This document shows positions 1-8,150 of a DNA stretch of 64,000 nucleotides, in pieces. This stretch comes from Chloroflexota bacterium. GTDB taxonomy: Bacteria; Chloroflexota; Dehalococcoidia; SHYB01. Position numbers and translations under genes: made by a program. Location: positions 1-64,000 of the forward strand of contig VGPF01000008.1 of NCBI GenBank assembly GCA_016875535.1. The letters run 5' to 3'. The notes beneath the pieces are model-generated. The model ran no database searches. It saw only the letters and a list, made by a program, of their open reading frames with translations, and was not told where the DNA came from. Numbering within the stretch: the stretch's first letter is position 1; every line of letters begins with the position of its first letter.

Positions 1-116
1 CCGCTTATCGCGACACCTCTACTTCCACCGACGTTTCGCGCAAGCCTTGCTCAGACTGCAACGGCACGCCTCCTAGGCGCGGCGCACCGCGACCGCCCGC
101 ACAACGCCGGACAAAG

Positions 117-210
117 AAAAAGGGAAGGCGTGACTGCGTTGGGCGCACGGCCGCGCGCCTTAGCGGTCACACCTTCCCGGCTCGCTGTCCTGGCGAAGGC
201 TTACACAGTC
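117..210 (-). ncRNA. Candidate small RNA ending in a hairpin and U-run
   Basis: A minus-strand promoter (236-241/214-219) is followed about 30 bases later by a long inverted repeat: 166-178 pairs with 122-134 (13 positions, one mismatch), with a second GC-rich hairpin inside. The minus strand then runs into TTTTTCTTT. The implied transcript is about 95 nt and holds no plausible ORF. The long stem plus U-run looks like a factor-independent terminator occupying most of the RNA. I do not recognise an SRP, 6S, tmRNA or RNase P signature. It could also simply be a terminator for a longer minus-strand transcript. Confidence 0.4.
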
Positions 211-213
211 ATG

Positions 214-241
214 ATAATGCATGCCTGCGCGGTCATGTCAA
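214..241 (-). promoter_or_regulatory. Minus-strand promoter, TTGACA-16-CATTAT
   Basis: On the minus strand TTGACA (241-236) is separated by 16 bases from CATTAT (219-214), four of six matches to the -10 consensus. It points leftward into the hairpin unit at 117-210. The -35 lies in an 11-base sequence CGCCTATTGAC that recurs in opposite orientation at 327-337 as the -35 region of a rightward promoter. Confidence 0.5.
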
Positions 242-337
242 TAGGCGAATGAACTTCGGCTAAAGCTAGAGAACCATCTCGTTCCCAGGGAGAGCACCGG
301 ATGCGCTCCTCACAGGCTGTGCCAAGCGCCTATTGAC
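237..337. repeat. 11-bp inverted repeat shared by two divergent promoters
   Basis: CGCCTATTGAC occurs at 327-337 (plus) and as its exact complement at 237-247. Each copy overlaps the -35 of its own outward-facing promoter, so a protein recognising it could act on both units. The 80 bases between the copies contain no convincing gene. Confidence 0.45.
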
Positions 338-361
338 GGAGACTCGTTCCCCTCGTAGGAT
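333..361 (+). promoter_or_regulatory. Plus-strand promoter, TTGACG-17-TAGGAT
   Basis: TTGACG (333-338), a 17-base spacer and TAGGAT (356-361) make a good sigma-70-type promoter. A terminator follows within 70 bases (399-427), so its product may be a short structured RNA of about 60 nt, or a leader whose readthrough is regulated. Confidence 0.5.
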
Positions 362-373
362 GAAACCGAACCC

Positions 374-427
374 CCCCAGTCGCTTCGACGGCTGGGTCGA
401 GGCCGCCTTTCGGCGGCCTCTGTTTTT
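374..427 (+). terminator. Tandem hairpins with factor-independent terminator
   Basis: The first hairpin pairs 374-381 with 389-396 (CCCAGTCG/CGGCTGGG, one wobble). The second is a perfect 9-bp stem, GAGGCCGCC (399-407) with GGCGGCCTC (412-420) and a TTTC loop, followed by TGTTTTT. This is a typical intrinsic terminator on the plus strand. From 428 to 629 I see no gene; the next gene is on the opposite strand and ends at 630. Confidence 0.75.
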
Positions 428-629
428 CGCCTCGGTGAGCTGATGGAGACGAACGTCTCGATTGACGGGGTCAATAATGCCCGCCGAAGGATCCGAGCGA
501 GACGCCCTCACATCACTAGGCGATTGTTCACCTGCAATGGCAAACCCCTTCCTCGGCCATCCTGAGGGCGAGCCGCACAAAAGACAACAATGCCTTGGCT
601 CGCCCCTACACCTGAAACTCCCGCTCCCC

Positions 630-1772
630 CTAGAACGGAGGCTCGGGGGGCAGGAGGCAGCGGTCGCGGCGGGAGAAGCCGACGGTGTCGCAGCGGCGGA
701 GGTATTCCTCGCGGACGCGGACATAGAGCTGGCGGTAGGCCTCATAGCCCCTGTCCATCTTGCCCGCGCCGCCGCCGGCAAGCACCGCGCTGGGCTCCAT
801 GGTGTCCGGGTTGAGGAGGATGGAGACGGCGTGGCTCACCTCGAGGGTATCGGCCAGGGCGTGGAGGCGCTCTGTCTCCTCTTCCCTATCGGGGCAGTTC
901 TCCAGGTGGAACTTGAGGCGCATGGCGCCGTAGGAGACGTGGCGAGCCTCGTCCTGCATGATGCGCTGGAACATGATCTTGTCCACTTCCGTCTGGCAGA
1001 GGAACTCGGAGAAGCGGAAGAGATCGAGGACGATGCCTTCGTCAATGAACTGGACGGCGTAGGAGTTCTTGTTGTAATCGGCTCGGATGGCTGGCTGATC
1101 GGGCATCAGGCCCAGGGCGGCGGCGGTGTCCATCTTGGGCTGCATCGAAGCGCCCATGCCGCCGCCGTTGGCGAAGGCGCGCTTGCGGAAGACTTCCAGG
1201 TGGCGGGTCTCGTCCATGATCTGGGCGCCCAGGAACATCTTCACCTCGTGGTAGGCATAGCCGATCTTGGCGAGCCATTCGCCCAGGTGGTCGGCGGCGA
1301 GGAACTCCACGCGGGTGAAGTGGGTGCAAATCATGCAGAGGGCGCGCTCCAGATCGCGGGGGAGGGGCGTGAGCCGCTCCCAGGGGATATCGCGGGTGGC
1401 GGACCACTGGCGGGAGACGGCCTCCTCATAGAGGGCCATGACGTTATCGGCCCAAACCTGATAGCGCTTGTTGGCGGCATAGGCCATGGGATAGAGGGGC
1501 CACCGGGGATCCATGGCGGCGCCGCGGATCTGCTGGGTGGCGAAGCCATCTTCGGGGGGCGGCGGGTCGCCGGCTTCGATGAGGTTCATGAGGGTGAGGC
1601 CGCGCTTGCTGGGCTTGGCCTTGACGCCCCAGGAGCCCCAGCCGCCGGAGCCATCGCCGGGTTCGGCGTTGAGCCAGCGGCCCGGCTCCAGATCGCCGCG
1701 GCGGATGCGCTGGAGGTGCGGCAGGGAGCGCATCGTCTCCCAAGCCTGCTTCGGCGTCACGCTTGCGCTCAT
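630..1772 (-). CDS. Ferritin-like (R2-type) diiron protein
   Basis: A 380-residue protein with the helical diiron-carboxylate pattern of ribonucleotide reductase R2-like and ferritin-like oxidases. Candidate ligands are E156 (VEFLA), then DETRH around 187-191 and DEARH around 274-278, i.e. two ExxH-type helices, with an acidic helix near 244-256. The spacing suggests an R2-like ligand-binding oxidase or N-oxygenase-type fold rather than iron-storage ferritin. The start is backed by GGGAGG seven bases upstream. It is transcribed away from the acetyltransferase gene at 1873. No partner reductase is adjacent, so the substrate is unknown. Confidence 0.75.
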   Translation of the reverse strand: MSASVTPKQAWETMRSLPHLQRIRRGDLEPGRWLNAEPGDGSGGWGSWGVKAKPSKRGLTLMNLIEAGDPPPPEDGFATQQIRGAAMDPRWPLYPMAYAANKRYQVWADNVMALYEEAVSRQWSATRDIPWERLTPLPRDLERALCMICTHFTRVEFLAADHLGEWLAKIGYAYHEVKMFLGAQIMDETRHLEVFRKRAFANGGGMGASMQPKMDTAAALGLMPDQPAIRADYNKNSYAVQFIDEGIVLDLFRFSEFLCQTEVDKIMFQRIMQDEARHVSYGAMRLKFHLENCPDREEETERLHALADTLEVSHAVSILLNPDTMEPSAVLAGGGAGKMDRGYEAYRQLYVRVREEYLRRCDTVGFSRRDRCLLPPEPPF

Positions 1773-1850
1773 GGTCGCCTCCCATCCCGACGGTAGACCT
1801 TAGGGGCATGATAGGCAGGCATGGCCCGGGAGTCAATGCGCCTCCGCTCC

Positions 1851-1859
1851 TGGTATACT
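1851..1859 (+). promoter_or_regulatory. Extended -10 promoter TGGTATACT
   Basis: TGG-TATACT (TATACT at 1854-1859) is a strong extended -10 element 13 bases before the acetyltransferase ATG. That predicts an mRNA leader of only about seven bases. No convincing -35 is present, as expected for this class. Confidence 0.55.
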
Positions 1860-1872
1860 GGAAGTCCGGGCC

Positions 1873-2376
1873 ATGACCATACGCAACCTCGTCATCCGCG
1901 ACGCCGTCGAGTCCGACCTCCCGGCCATCGTCGCCATCTTCAACGAAGCGGTCGCCAACGGCTATTCCACGGCGCAGACGACGCCCGTCACAGTGGAGAG
2001 TCGCATCCCCTGGTTCCGCAGCCATTCGCCGAAGCGGCCGTTCTGGGTGGCTGAGGTGGACGGCAAGGTGGCCGCGTGGTTCAGCTTCCAGGACTTCCAC
2101 GACCGCTCGGGCTACCACATCACAGCGGAAGTGAGCGTGTATCTCACGGCGGCGCACCAAGGGCATGGCCTGGGCAAGCGGCTGCTGGAGCAGGCCATCG
2201 CCGGCGCGCCGAAGCTGGGGCTACGGAACCTGGTGGGCCTGGTGCAGGCCCACAATGAGCATAGCGTGAAGCTCTTCACCCGGGCGGGTTTCGCCGAGTG
2301 GGGCCGCCTGCCCAAAGTGGCCGAGATGAACGGCATCGAGCGCGACCTGGTGATTTTCGGGCGACGGGTCCCCTAG
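1873..2376 (+). CDS. GNAT-family N-acetyltransferase (phosphinothricin acetyltransferase-like)
   Basis: A 167-residue single-domain GNAT protein. The acetyl-CoA-binding motif A is visible as HQGHGLGKRLL near residues 96-106, followed by the conserved H-N-x-x-S-x-K-L-F region and the GF turn (AGFAEWG) of motif B. The overall pattern (IFNEAV, TTPVTVESR, LVGLVQAHNEHS) matches the Pat/Bar/YncA branch, which acetylates small amines or amino acids. It probably acts as a detoxifying or maturation enzyme in the cytosol. It is preceded by an extended -10 promoter and followed 43 bases later by a separately promoted gene. Confidence 0.85.
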   Translation: MTIRNLVIRDAVESDLPAIVAIFNEAVANGYSTAQTTPVTVESRIPWFRSHSPKRPFWVAEVDGKVAAWFSFQDFHDRSGYHITAEVSVYLTAAHQGHGLGKRLLEQAIAGAPKLGLRNLVGLVQAHNEHSVKLFTRAGFAEWGRLPKVAEMNGIERDLVIFGRRVP

Positions 2377-2384
2377 CGGCGCGG

Positions 2385-2393
2385 TGCTACAAT
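2385..2393 (+). promoter_or_regulatory. Extended -10 promoter TGCTACAAT
   Basis: TGC-TACAAT (TACAAT at 2388-2393) lies 26 bases before the ATG at 2420, predicting a leader of about 20 bases. It is the same promoter style as at 1851. Confidence 0.5.
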
Positions 2394-2419
2394 CGCCCTA
2401 GCTCACCCGGGGCAATGCT

Positions 2420-3148
2420 ATGGCGCAGCGCACGAAGGCCTCTTCGGCAACCCTTTCGCTCCTCCGCGGCGGCGAGGTCACGAACCCGCGCGCCATCCCG
2501 GCCGGGCACAACGCCGCCTTCCTGGTGGACGTGCGCCAGGGTGATGCGGCCTGCAAGGCCGTCTACAAGCCGCGCGACGGCGAGCGGCCGCTGTGGGATT
2601 TCCCGTACGGAACGCTCTACCGCAGGGAGTACCTGGCCTGGCGCGTGAGCGAGGCGCTAGGGTGGGAGATCGTGCCTGCGACGGCGATCCGCGAAGGGCC
2701 CTACGGCATCGGCTCGCTACAGCTCTTCATCGAAGCAGTCCCCGAGGCGCACTACTTCACGATCCAGGAGCAGCGCCGCGCCGACCTGACGCCCATCGCC
2801 GTCTTCGACTGCCTCATCAACAACACGGACCGCAAAGGCGGGCATATCCTCCAGGCCAAGGGCGACGGCCGCCTATGGGGGATAGACCACGGCCTGAGCT
2901 TTCACGCGGAGCCGAAGCTGCGCACGGTGATGTGGGAGCTGGACAAAGCGCCGCTCCCGGCGAGCCTTGTCCCGGCCATCGCCACGCTGTGCCATGACGA
3001 GGCGCTGACGAAAGAAATCACGTCGCACCTTGCGCCGGGAGAGGTGACGGCCTTCTACCAGCGCGTGGAGGCCTTAGCCGCTGCGCGCGCGATCTCCTTC
3101 AAGCCCTTCGCCGACCGCCGGCGGCCCTACCCGTGGCCGCCTTTATAA
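2420..3148 (+). CDS. SCO1664-family (HipA/PI3K-like kinase fold) protein
   Basis: A 242-residue protein matching the SCO1664 family (TIGR03843). Visible family features are the YKP strand (about residue 49), the DFPYGTLYRREYLAWR segment, DCLINNTDRKGGHIL (catalytic-loop-like D..N..DR) and GIDHGLSFH (metal-binding D-H-G), which resemble the active site of HipA and PI3/4-kinases. In Actinobacteria the family sits with mycothiol and DUF3090 genes; those partners are not present here. A small Cys/His protein follows nine bases downstream and is probably co-transcribed. Function is unproven; protein or lipid kinase activity is the structural suggestion. Confidence 0.8.
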   Translation: MAQRTKASSATLSLLRGGEVTNPRAIPAGHNAAFLVDVRQGDAACKAVYKPRDGERPLWDFPYGTLYRREYLAWRVSEALGWEIVPATAIREGPYGIGSLQLFIEAVPEAHYFTIQEQRRADLTPIAVFDCLINNTDRKGGHILQAKGDGRLWGIDHGLSFHAEPKLRTVMWELDKAPLPASLVPAIATLCHDEALTKEITSHLAPGEVTAFYQRVEALAAARAISFKPFADRRRPYPWPPL

Positions 3149-3157
3149 GGAGTCCCC

Positions 3158-3349
3158 ATGACCCGATGCAATTACCCCAAGTGCGAGCGCGTTGTCCGCG
3201 AGCAGAATAAGTACGGCCTGTGCCATGTGCATGTGGACATGGCCGACTTCATTATCTGGTTCAGCGGCTATCTCCAGCGCGCGGAGAGCGTGGCCGGGCG
3301 GGGCGCGGCGATGCGCCCAAGCGGCCTGGTGGTGCCGCCGGGGGCATAA
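3158..3349 (+). CDS. Small zinc-site protein of unknown function
   Basis: A 63-residue ORF with an excellent ribosome-binding site (AAGGAG, seven bases before ATG), nine bases after the SCO1664-type gene. C4, C9, C22 and H25 form a plausible C-x4-C-x12-C-x2-H zinc site, and the tail is hydrophobic-aromatic. I know no family for it. Spacing suggests it works with, or is co-expressed with, the upstream kinase-fold protein. Confidence 0.6.
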   Translation: MTRCNYPKCERVVREQNKYGLCHVHVDMADFIIWFSGYLQRAESVAGRGAAMRPSGLVVPPGA

Positions 3350-3370
3350 GAGGTCCGCCTGAGAGAATCC

Positions 3371-3400
3371 TTGACACTCTCCCGGCCTGGTTGCTAGAGT
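3371..3400 (+). promoter_or_regulatory. Promoter TTGACA-18-TAGAGT
   Basis: A perfect -35 TTGACA (3371-3376), an 18-base spacer and TAGAGT (3395-3400) precede the FmdB gene at 3450, implying a leader of about 43 bases. Confidence 0.6.
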
Positions 3401-3449
3401 GAGATTTAGCAGTCCGCCAGCCCAAGCGCTACCCCGGAGCTTCTGATCT

Positions 3450-3797
3450 ATGCCTATCTATGAGTACTTGTGCCCGCAAGAGCACCGCTTTGAGCTGAAG
3501 CAGAGCTTCAGCGCGGAGACGATCGCCACATGCCCCACGTGCTCGACCCAGGCCAAGCGCCTGCTGCACGTGCCTGCCGTGGTGTATAAGGGCAGCGGCT
3601 TCTATACCACGGACTACGCCCGCAAAGGGACGGACTCCGAGAACGGCTCCAAGCCAGATGCAAAGGGCGAAAAAAAAGAGGGCGCGGCGGCCTCTTCCGA
3701 GAGCAAGGGCGAGGCGAAGACCGAGACGAAGACCGAGACGAAGAGCGAGTCCAAGAACACCCCCGCCAAAGAGGCTTCGCCCGCGGCGGCCAAGTAG
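3450..3797 (+). CDS. FmdB-family zinc-ribbon protein with charged tail
   Basis: A 115-residue protein. The first 50 residues are the FmdB/CxxC_CXXC zinc ribbon (MPIYEYLCP start and a CPTC knuckle at C28/C31). The usual first CxxC is degenerate: C8 is followed by H12, giving C-x3-H. From about residue 65 the protein is a Lys/Glu/Ser/Thr-rich low-complexity tail with KTET repeats, probably disordered. The family is of uncertain regulatory role. The 52-base gap to dtd contains no terminator, so the two may be co-transcribed. Confidence 0.85.
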   Translation: MPIYEYLCPQEHRFELKQSFSAETIATCPTCSTQAKRLLHVPAVVYKGSGFYTTDYARKGTDSENGSKPDAKGEKKEGAAASSESKGEAKTETKTETKSESKNTPAKEASPAAAK

Positions 3798-3849
3798 CGA
3801 ACTGCGAAGGAACCAGGAACTAGGGAACGCAGGAAGTTAGGGAGCCGGA

Positions 3850-4326
3850 GTGCGCGCACTCGTCCAGCGCGTCGCCAGGGCGTCCGTCGCCGTGAACGGC
3901 GGCGACGTGGGGCGCATCGGCAAGGGACTCGTCCTCCTCATCGGCATGGGCCGGGAGGATACGGACGAGGACAGCCGCTACATCGTGGAGAAGTGCGTCA
4001 ACCTGCGCATCTTTCCCGATGCCGAAGGGCGCTTCAATCTTTCAGCGCTGGATGTGCAAGGCGCGCTTTTGCTGGTGAGCCAATTCACCCTGTACGCGAA
4101 GACGCGCAAGGGCCGCCGCCCGAGTTTCACCACGGCCGCGCCGCCTGAACAGGCCGCGCCGATGTTCGAGCGGCTGACGGCGCAGTTCCGCGCGACGGGA
4201 CTGGAGGTCCAGACGGGGCGCTTCCAGGAGCACATGCTGGTGGAGATCCACAACGACGGTCCTGTGACCATCATGCTCGATAGCGCGGAGCGCCACCTGA
4301 ACCGGGACGGGCGGGAGAAGGCCTAG
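3850..4326 (+). CDS. dtd: D-aminoacyl-tRNA deacylase
   Basis: A 158-residue protein that hydrolyses D-amino acids mischarged on tRNA. The two family signatures are intact: SQFTLYA (about residue 77) and the Gly-cisPro motif in NDGPVTI near the C-terminus, which together form the chiral proofreading pocket. The GTG start is preceded by GGGAGCCGGA. The stop overlaps the stop of the convergent CoA-transferase gene by four bases. Confidence 0.93.
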   Translation: MRALVQRVARASVAVNGGDVGRIGKGLVLLIGMGREDTDEDSRYIVEKCVNLRIFPDAEGRFNLSALDVQGALLLVSQFTLYAKTRKGRRPSFTTAAPPEQAAPMFERLTAQFRATGLEVQTGRFQEHMLVEIHNDGPVTIMLDSAERHLNRDGREKA

Positions 4327-5540
4327 GGCACGGTCTTGGCGATGACGCCGCGCCTATCCAGATCCGCCATCTTCGCGCTCGCCAGGCTCAAGAGATCGCC
4401 ATAGACGTAGGCGTTATCTTCTCCAAGGGTGGGCGGGATCTTCCGCGCCGTGACGGGCGTCTTGGAGAGCTGGGCGGGAAAGCCGTAGTAGGGATGCTTC
4501 CCTTCGTTGATGGGGCGATCAATCCACCAGAAGAAGTCGCGGTGCTTGAGCTGGGGATCGTCTATGACGGTGGCGTGGGTGACGGTGGCCCCTGAGGGGA
4601 CGCCGGCCTGCTGAAGCAGGGCGGCGGCTTCTTGGTTGGTGTGCCGCCGGGACCAGTGGGCGATAGGTTCGCGGAGCGCGGCTTCGTTCTCCCAGCGGGA
4701 GAGCGCATCGGCGAAGCGGGGGGCGGCGGCCAGCTCGGGCCTGCCGATGCAGGCGCAGAGGGCGGCGAACTGGGCATCACTCTGCACGGCGATGGCGACC
4801 CACTCATCGTGACCCTTGCAGGGGAAGGCGCCGTGGGGCGACCAGAGGCGGTGCTTGTTGGCGTTGCGCTCCATGATGCGCCCGTTCATCGTGTAGTCCA
4901 GGAGGGCATAGGGGTTGATGAAGGACATGCCTTCCGTGGTGGCGAGGTCTATGAACTGGCCCTGGCCTGTACGTCGGCGGTGGCTGAGGGCCATCATAAT
5001 GGCGATGGCGCCGAAGGTCCCGCCGATGGGGTCGCCCATGGCGGGATTGCCCATCGGCTCCAAATCGGGGTAGCCGCTGATATAGGTAATGCCGGAGGCC
5101 TGCTCGAACTGGGGGCCGAAGCCCACGTATTCCTGCCAGGGGCCGGTTGCGCCGAAGCCGGTCATGGAGAGCATCACGACGGTGGGGTTCACGGAGCGGA
5201 CGTAGTCGTACTCGAGGCCGAGCTTTTTGACGGCGCGGGCGCTCATGTTCATGGCCACCACATCGCTGATGGAGATGAGATGGCGGAGGAGGGCCTTGCC
5301 TTCCGGAGTGGTGATGTCCAGAGTGCAGCCGTGCTTGTTCACGTTGGTGCCGTTGAAGATGGCGACCCACTCGCCTGCGTTGGGGCGCGGCACGGCGCTG
5401 GTGCGCTGGCGATCGCCCCGGCCCGCCGGTTCGATCTTGATGACTTCAGCGCCCAGGTTCGCCAGGTACTGGGTGGCGAAGGGGCCTGCCCAAAACTGGG
5501 TGAGGTCGCAGACGCGGATGCCTTCCAAGGGGAGCGGCAT
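4323..5540 (-). CDS. CaiB/BaiF (family III) CoA-transferase, downstream member of pair
   Basis: A 405-residue class III CoA-transferase, moving CoA from an acyl-CoA to a free carboxylic acid. The N-terminal nucleotide-fold segment (LEGIRVCDLTQFWAGPF...LGAEVIKIEP) and the catalytic Asp in GQFIDLATTEG are present. Its start codon shares one base with the stop of the upstream CoA-transferase (TGATG), so the two are translationally coupled. The pair may form a heteromeric enzyme or activate different acids. Substrate cannot be read from sequence. Confidence 0.9.
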   Translation of the reverse strand: MPLPLEGIRVCDLTQFWAGPFATQYLANLGAEVIKIEPAGRGDRQRTSAVPRPNAGEWVAIFNGTNVNKHGCTLDITTPEGKALLRHLISISDVVAMNMSARAVKKLGLEYDYVRSVNPTVVMLSMTGFGATGPWQEYVGFGPQFEQASGITYISGYPDLEPMGNPAMGDPIGGTFGAIAIMMALSHRRRTGQGQFIDLATTEGMSFINPYALLDYTMNGRIMERNANKHRLWSPHGAFPCKGHDEWVAIAVQSDAQFAALCACIGRPELAAAPRFADALSRWENEAALREPIAHWSRRHTNQEAAALLQQAGVPSGATVTHATVIDDPQLKHRDFFWWIDRPINEGKHPYYGFPAQLSKTPVTARKIPPTLGEDNAYVYGDLLSLASAKMADLDRRGVIAKTVP

Positions 5541-6790
5541 CAGATGACTCCCTGCTCGGCAAGGATGCCGAGCTCCAGCTTGGAGAGGCCCAAGCGGTTG
5601 CAGAAGACTTCGATGTTGTGCTGACCCAGGTCGGGCGCGGCGGAGCGCAGCTGCCAGGGCGTGGCGCTCATGCCGAAGGGCCGTCCCAGCGCGGCGACTT
5701 TGCCTGACCCGGCAGTCCCAATATCGGTGAAGAAGCCGCGAGCCTGGTACTGGGGGCTCTCCACGAGGTCTTTGGCACTGGCGACGCGGACGAAGGGGAC
5801 GTGGTGCTCCTGGCCGATGCGCACCGCCTCATCGCAGGTGCGATCCAGGAACCAGGGGAGGATGATAGCGAGGGCCTCATCGGCATGCTCCATGCGGGCC
5901 AGGGGGGCGGCGAAGCGCGGATCGGTCTTGAGCTGGGGCATGCCGAGGGCATCGGCGAACATCTCCCACTGATGCGGGAACTGGGGGTAGAAGCCGACGT
6001 AGCCGTCCTTGCAGTGGACGATGTTCATGGGGAAGCGGTTGCCCGCGCGCCCCATGTGGGTCTTGTTGTAGGCGTAGGACAGGGCGCTGGAGGGCTGGAC
6101 GGTGATGAGGGCCTCCAGCACCGAGAGATCGGCGCGCTGGCCGCCGACGGCATCGCGGCCGAAGAGCATGCCGAGGGCCGTGGCGCAGGCGTTGAGGCCT
6201 GCGACGTATTCGCTGACATCATCGCCGACGCGGAGAGGCTCCCGGTCCGAGAGGCCGGAGCCGATCATAAGGCAGGCCATGGCCCAGTGCGCGATATCGG
6301 CGGCCTTGCGATGGCGATAGGGGCCGGTCTGGCCGTAATCGGTAATGGAGGCGACGACGAGGTTTGGGCAATCGCGGGAGAGATCGGCTTCGCCCAGGCC
6401 CCAGGAGTCGAGGGTGCCGGGCGGCAGGCCTTCGATGAGGAGATCGGCTTCGCGAAGGAGGGCCTTTAGCATGGCCGCGCCGGTGATCGTGGAGGGCTCG
6501 AGGGTGACGCTCTTCTTGTTGGTGTTGAGGAAGAGATGCAGGCCGGATGCGCCGGCCATATCGTCGCCCACAAAGGGGCCCATGCGGCGCTCCGGGGCGC
6601 CCGCGCGGGGCTCCACCTTGACAACCTGGGCGCCGAAATCGCCGAAGAACTTGGCGCAGAAGCTCGCGGCAACGCGGCTGCCGATCTCGACGACCCGGAA
6701 GGGCGCGAGGGCTTGCGGCGGGCGAAGCTGGGGACGGGCAGGCGGCAACGCTCGGCTCCGTGAATCAGGTGGAGGCGTAGTATAGCTCAC
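5540..6790 (-). CDS. CaiB/BaiF (family III) CoA-transferase, upstream member of pair
   Basis: A 416-residue paralogue of the gene just downstream. It has the RVVEIGSRVAASFCAKFFGDFGA start of the fold and the catalytic Asp in GQRADLSVLEA. The apparent GTG start adds about 25 Pro-rich residues, and TATACT lies inside this extension at 6779-6784. A later start such as TTG at 6748 is therefore possible. It is divergent from the luciferase-like gene, with about 93 bases between starts, suggesting a shared control region. Confidence 0.88.
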   Translation of the reverse strand: MSYTTPPPDSRSRALPPARPQLRPPQALAPFRVVEIGSRVAASFCAKFFGDFGAQVVKVEPRAGAPERRMGPFVGDDMAGASGLHLFLNTNKKSVTLEPSTITGAAMLKALLREADLLIEGLPPGTLDSWGLGEADLSRDCPNLVVASITDYGQTGPYRHRKAADIAHWAMACLMIGSGLSDREPLRVGDDVSEYVAGLNACATALGMLFGRDAVGGQRADLSVLEALITVQPSSALSYAYNKTHMGRAGNRFPMNIVHCKDGYVGFYPQFPHQWEMFADALGMPQLKTDPRFAAPLARMEHADEALAIILPWFLDRTCDEAVRIGQEHHVPFVRVASAKDLVESPQYQARGFFTDIGTAGSGKVAALGRPFGMSATPWQLRSAAPDLGQHNIEVFCNRLGLSKLELGILAEQGVI

Positions 6791-6883
6791 GTAACGCCTC
6801 GCGTCGTGTTTCCATTGACTCGCCCGCCATGCGGCCTAGACTTGGGCCAGCCAGGCTCCACAGCCGCCGCCCGGGAGGCCGCC

Positions 6884-8131
6884 ATGCGCTTCTACTGGTT
6901 CCACCTGATGCCGTACCAGGACCTGCCCGCCGATTTCTCCCAGAAATACCCCAGCGTGTGGGTGACGCCGCCCAGCAGCAGGCTCTACGACCCGGCGGCG
7001 GGCCACCGGATGTACAACGAGTACCTGGACGAGCTGGAGCATGCGGCGGAAGCGGGGTTCGACGGCGTGTGCGTGAACGAGCATCATCAGAACGCCTACG
7101 GGATGATGCCATCGCCCAATATCATGGCGGCGACGCTTGCGCGGAACACGAAGAGGTCGGCCATCGTGGTGCTGGGGAACAGCATCGCGCTCTACAACCC
7201 GCCGATCCGCGTGGCGGAGGAGCTGGCGATGCTGGACGTGATGAGCGGCGGCCGCCTGGTGGCCGGCTTCCCCGTGGGCAGCTCCATGGACACGAACTAC
7301 TGCTACGGGGCGACGCCCGCCACCCTGCGCGAGAAGTACCAGGAGGCCCACGACCTGATCATGCGGGCCTGGATGGAGCCGGAGCCCTTCGCCTTCAACG
7401 GCAAGTACACGCAGCTGCGCTATGTGAACGTCTGGCCACGCCCGCTGCAGAAGCCGCATCCGCCCGTGTGGGTGCCCGGCGGCGGCAGCATCGAGACGTG
7501 GGCGTGGGTGGCGGAACGGAACTACTCGTACAGCTACCTGAGCTTCTCCGGCTACAAGCGCGGGGAGCAGGTGATGCAGGGCTACTGGAGGACGCTGGAC
7601 GAGATGGGGCTGAAGCGCAACCCCTATCGCGGGGGCTTTCTGCAGCTGATCTGCGTGGCGCCCACGGACGCGGAGGCGGAGCGGATCTACGCGCCCCACG
7701 TGGACTACTTCTACGACAAGTGCCTGCACATCGCGGCGGGGTTCGCGGAGGCGCCGGGCTACCGGACGGTGAAGACGATCGCGGCGGGGCTGAGCTCGCA
7801 GTTCGCGCCGACGCAGCGGCAACAGCGCCAGCAATCGGGCAAGCGCATGACGTGGAAGGACTACATCGAGCAGGGGTTCATCGTAGCCGGGAGTCCGGCG
7901 ACGGTGCGGGAGCAGCTGAAGGACGTCATCACGCGCCTCCACGTGGGCCACCTGATGTGCCTCCTGCACCTGGGGAACATGCCGCGCGAGACGACGCTGA
8001 TGAACACGGACCTCTTCGCGCGGGAGGTGATGCCGCATCTGCGGGGCCTGTGGTCCGAGTGGCGCGACGAGTGGTATCCCAAGGCGCTCCCAGAGCGCGC
8101 GATGCAGACGCCTGCGGCCCGCGCGCGCTAG
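6884..8131 (+). CDS. Luciferase-like flavin/F420-dependent oxidoreductase
   Basis: A 415-residue TIM-barrel protein of the bacterial luciferase-like superfamily, using FMN or F420. Characteristic stretches are GFDGVCVNEHHQ, the flavin-pocket NPPIRVAEELAMLDVMSGGRL and the late GSPATVREQL. I start at the ATG at 6884 (MRFYWFH), which has GGGAGG upstream; the frame is open 26 codons further but without a start signal. It is divergent from the CoA-transferase pair and is followed by a hydrolase 19 bases downstream. This suggests oxidation of an organic substrate followed by hydrolysis. Confidence 0.85.
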   Translation: MRFYWFHLMPYQDLPADFSQKYPSVWVTPPSSRLYDPAAGHRMYNEYLDELEHAAEAGFDGVCVNEHHQNAYGMMPSPNIMAATLARNTKRSAIVVLGNSIALYNPPIRVAEELAMLDVMSGGRLVAGFPVGSSMDTNYCYGATPATLREKYQEAHDLIMRAWMEPEPFAFNGKYTQLRYVNVWPRPLQKPHPPVWVPGGGSIETWAWVAERNYSYSYLSFSGYKRGEQVMQGYWRTLDEMGLKRNPYRGGFLQLICVAPTDAEAERIYAPHVDYFYDKCLHIAAGFAEAPGYRTVKTIAAGLSSQFAPTQRQQRQQSGKRMTWKDYIEQGFIVAGSPATVREQLKDVITRLHVGHLMCLLHLGNMPRETTLMNTDLFAREVMPHLRGLWSEWRDEWYPKALPERAMQTPAARAR

Positions 8132-8150
8132 GCGAGAATCGAGGAGGCCC

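Noticed and set aside
1-116. Left-edge sequence as an rRNA, tmRNA or RNase P fragment
   Set aside because: I could not match any conserved core of these RNAs on either strand.
462-1796. 444-codon plus-strand ORF
   Set aside because: It lies wholly antisense to the ferritin-like gene and has no domain pattern. High-GC genes often leave an opposite frame open.
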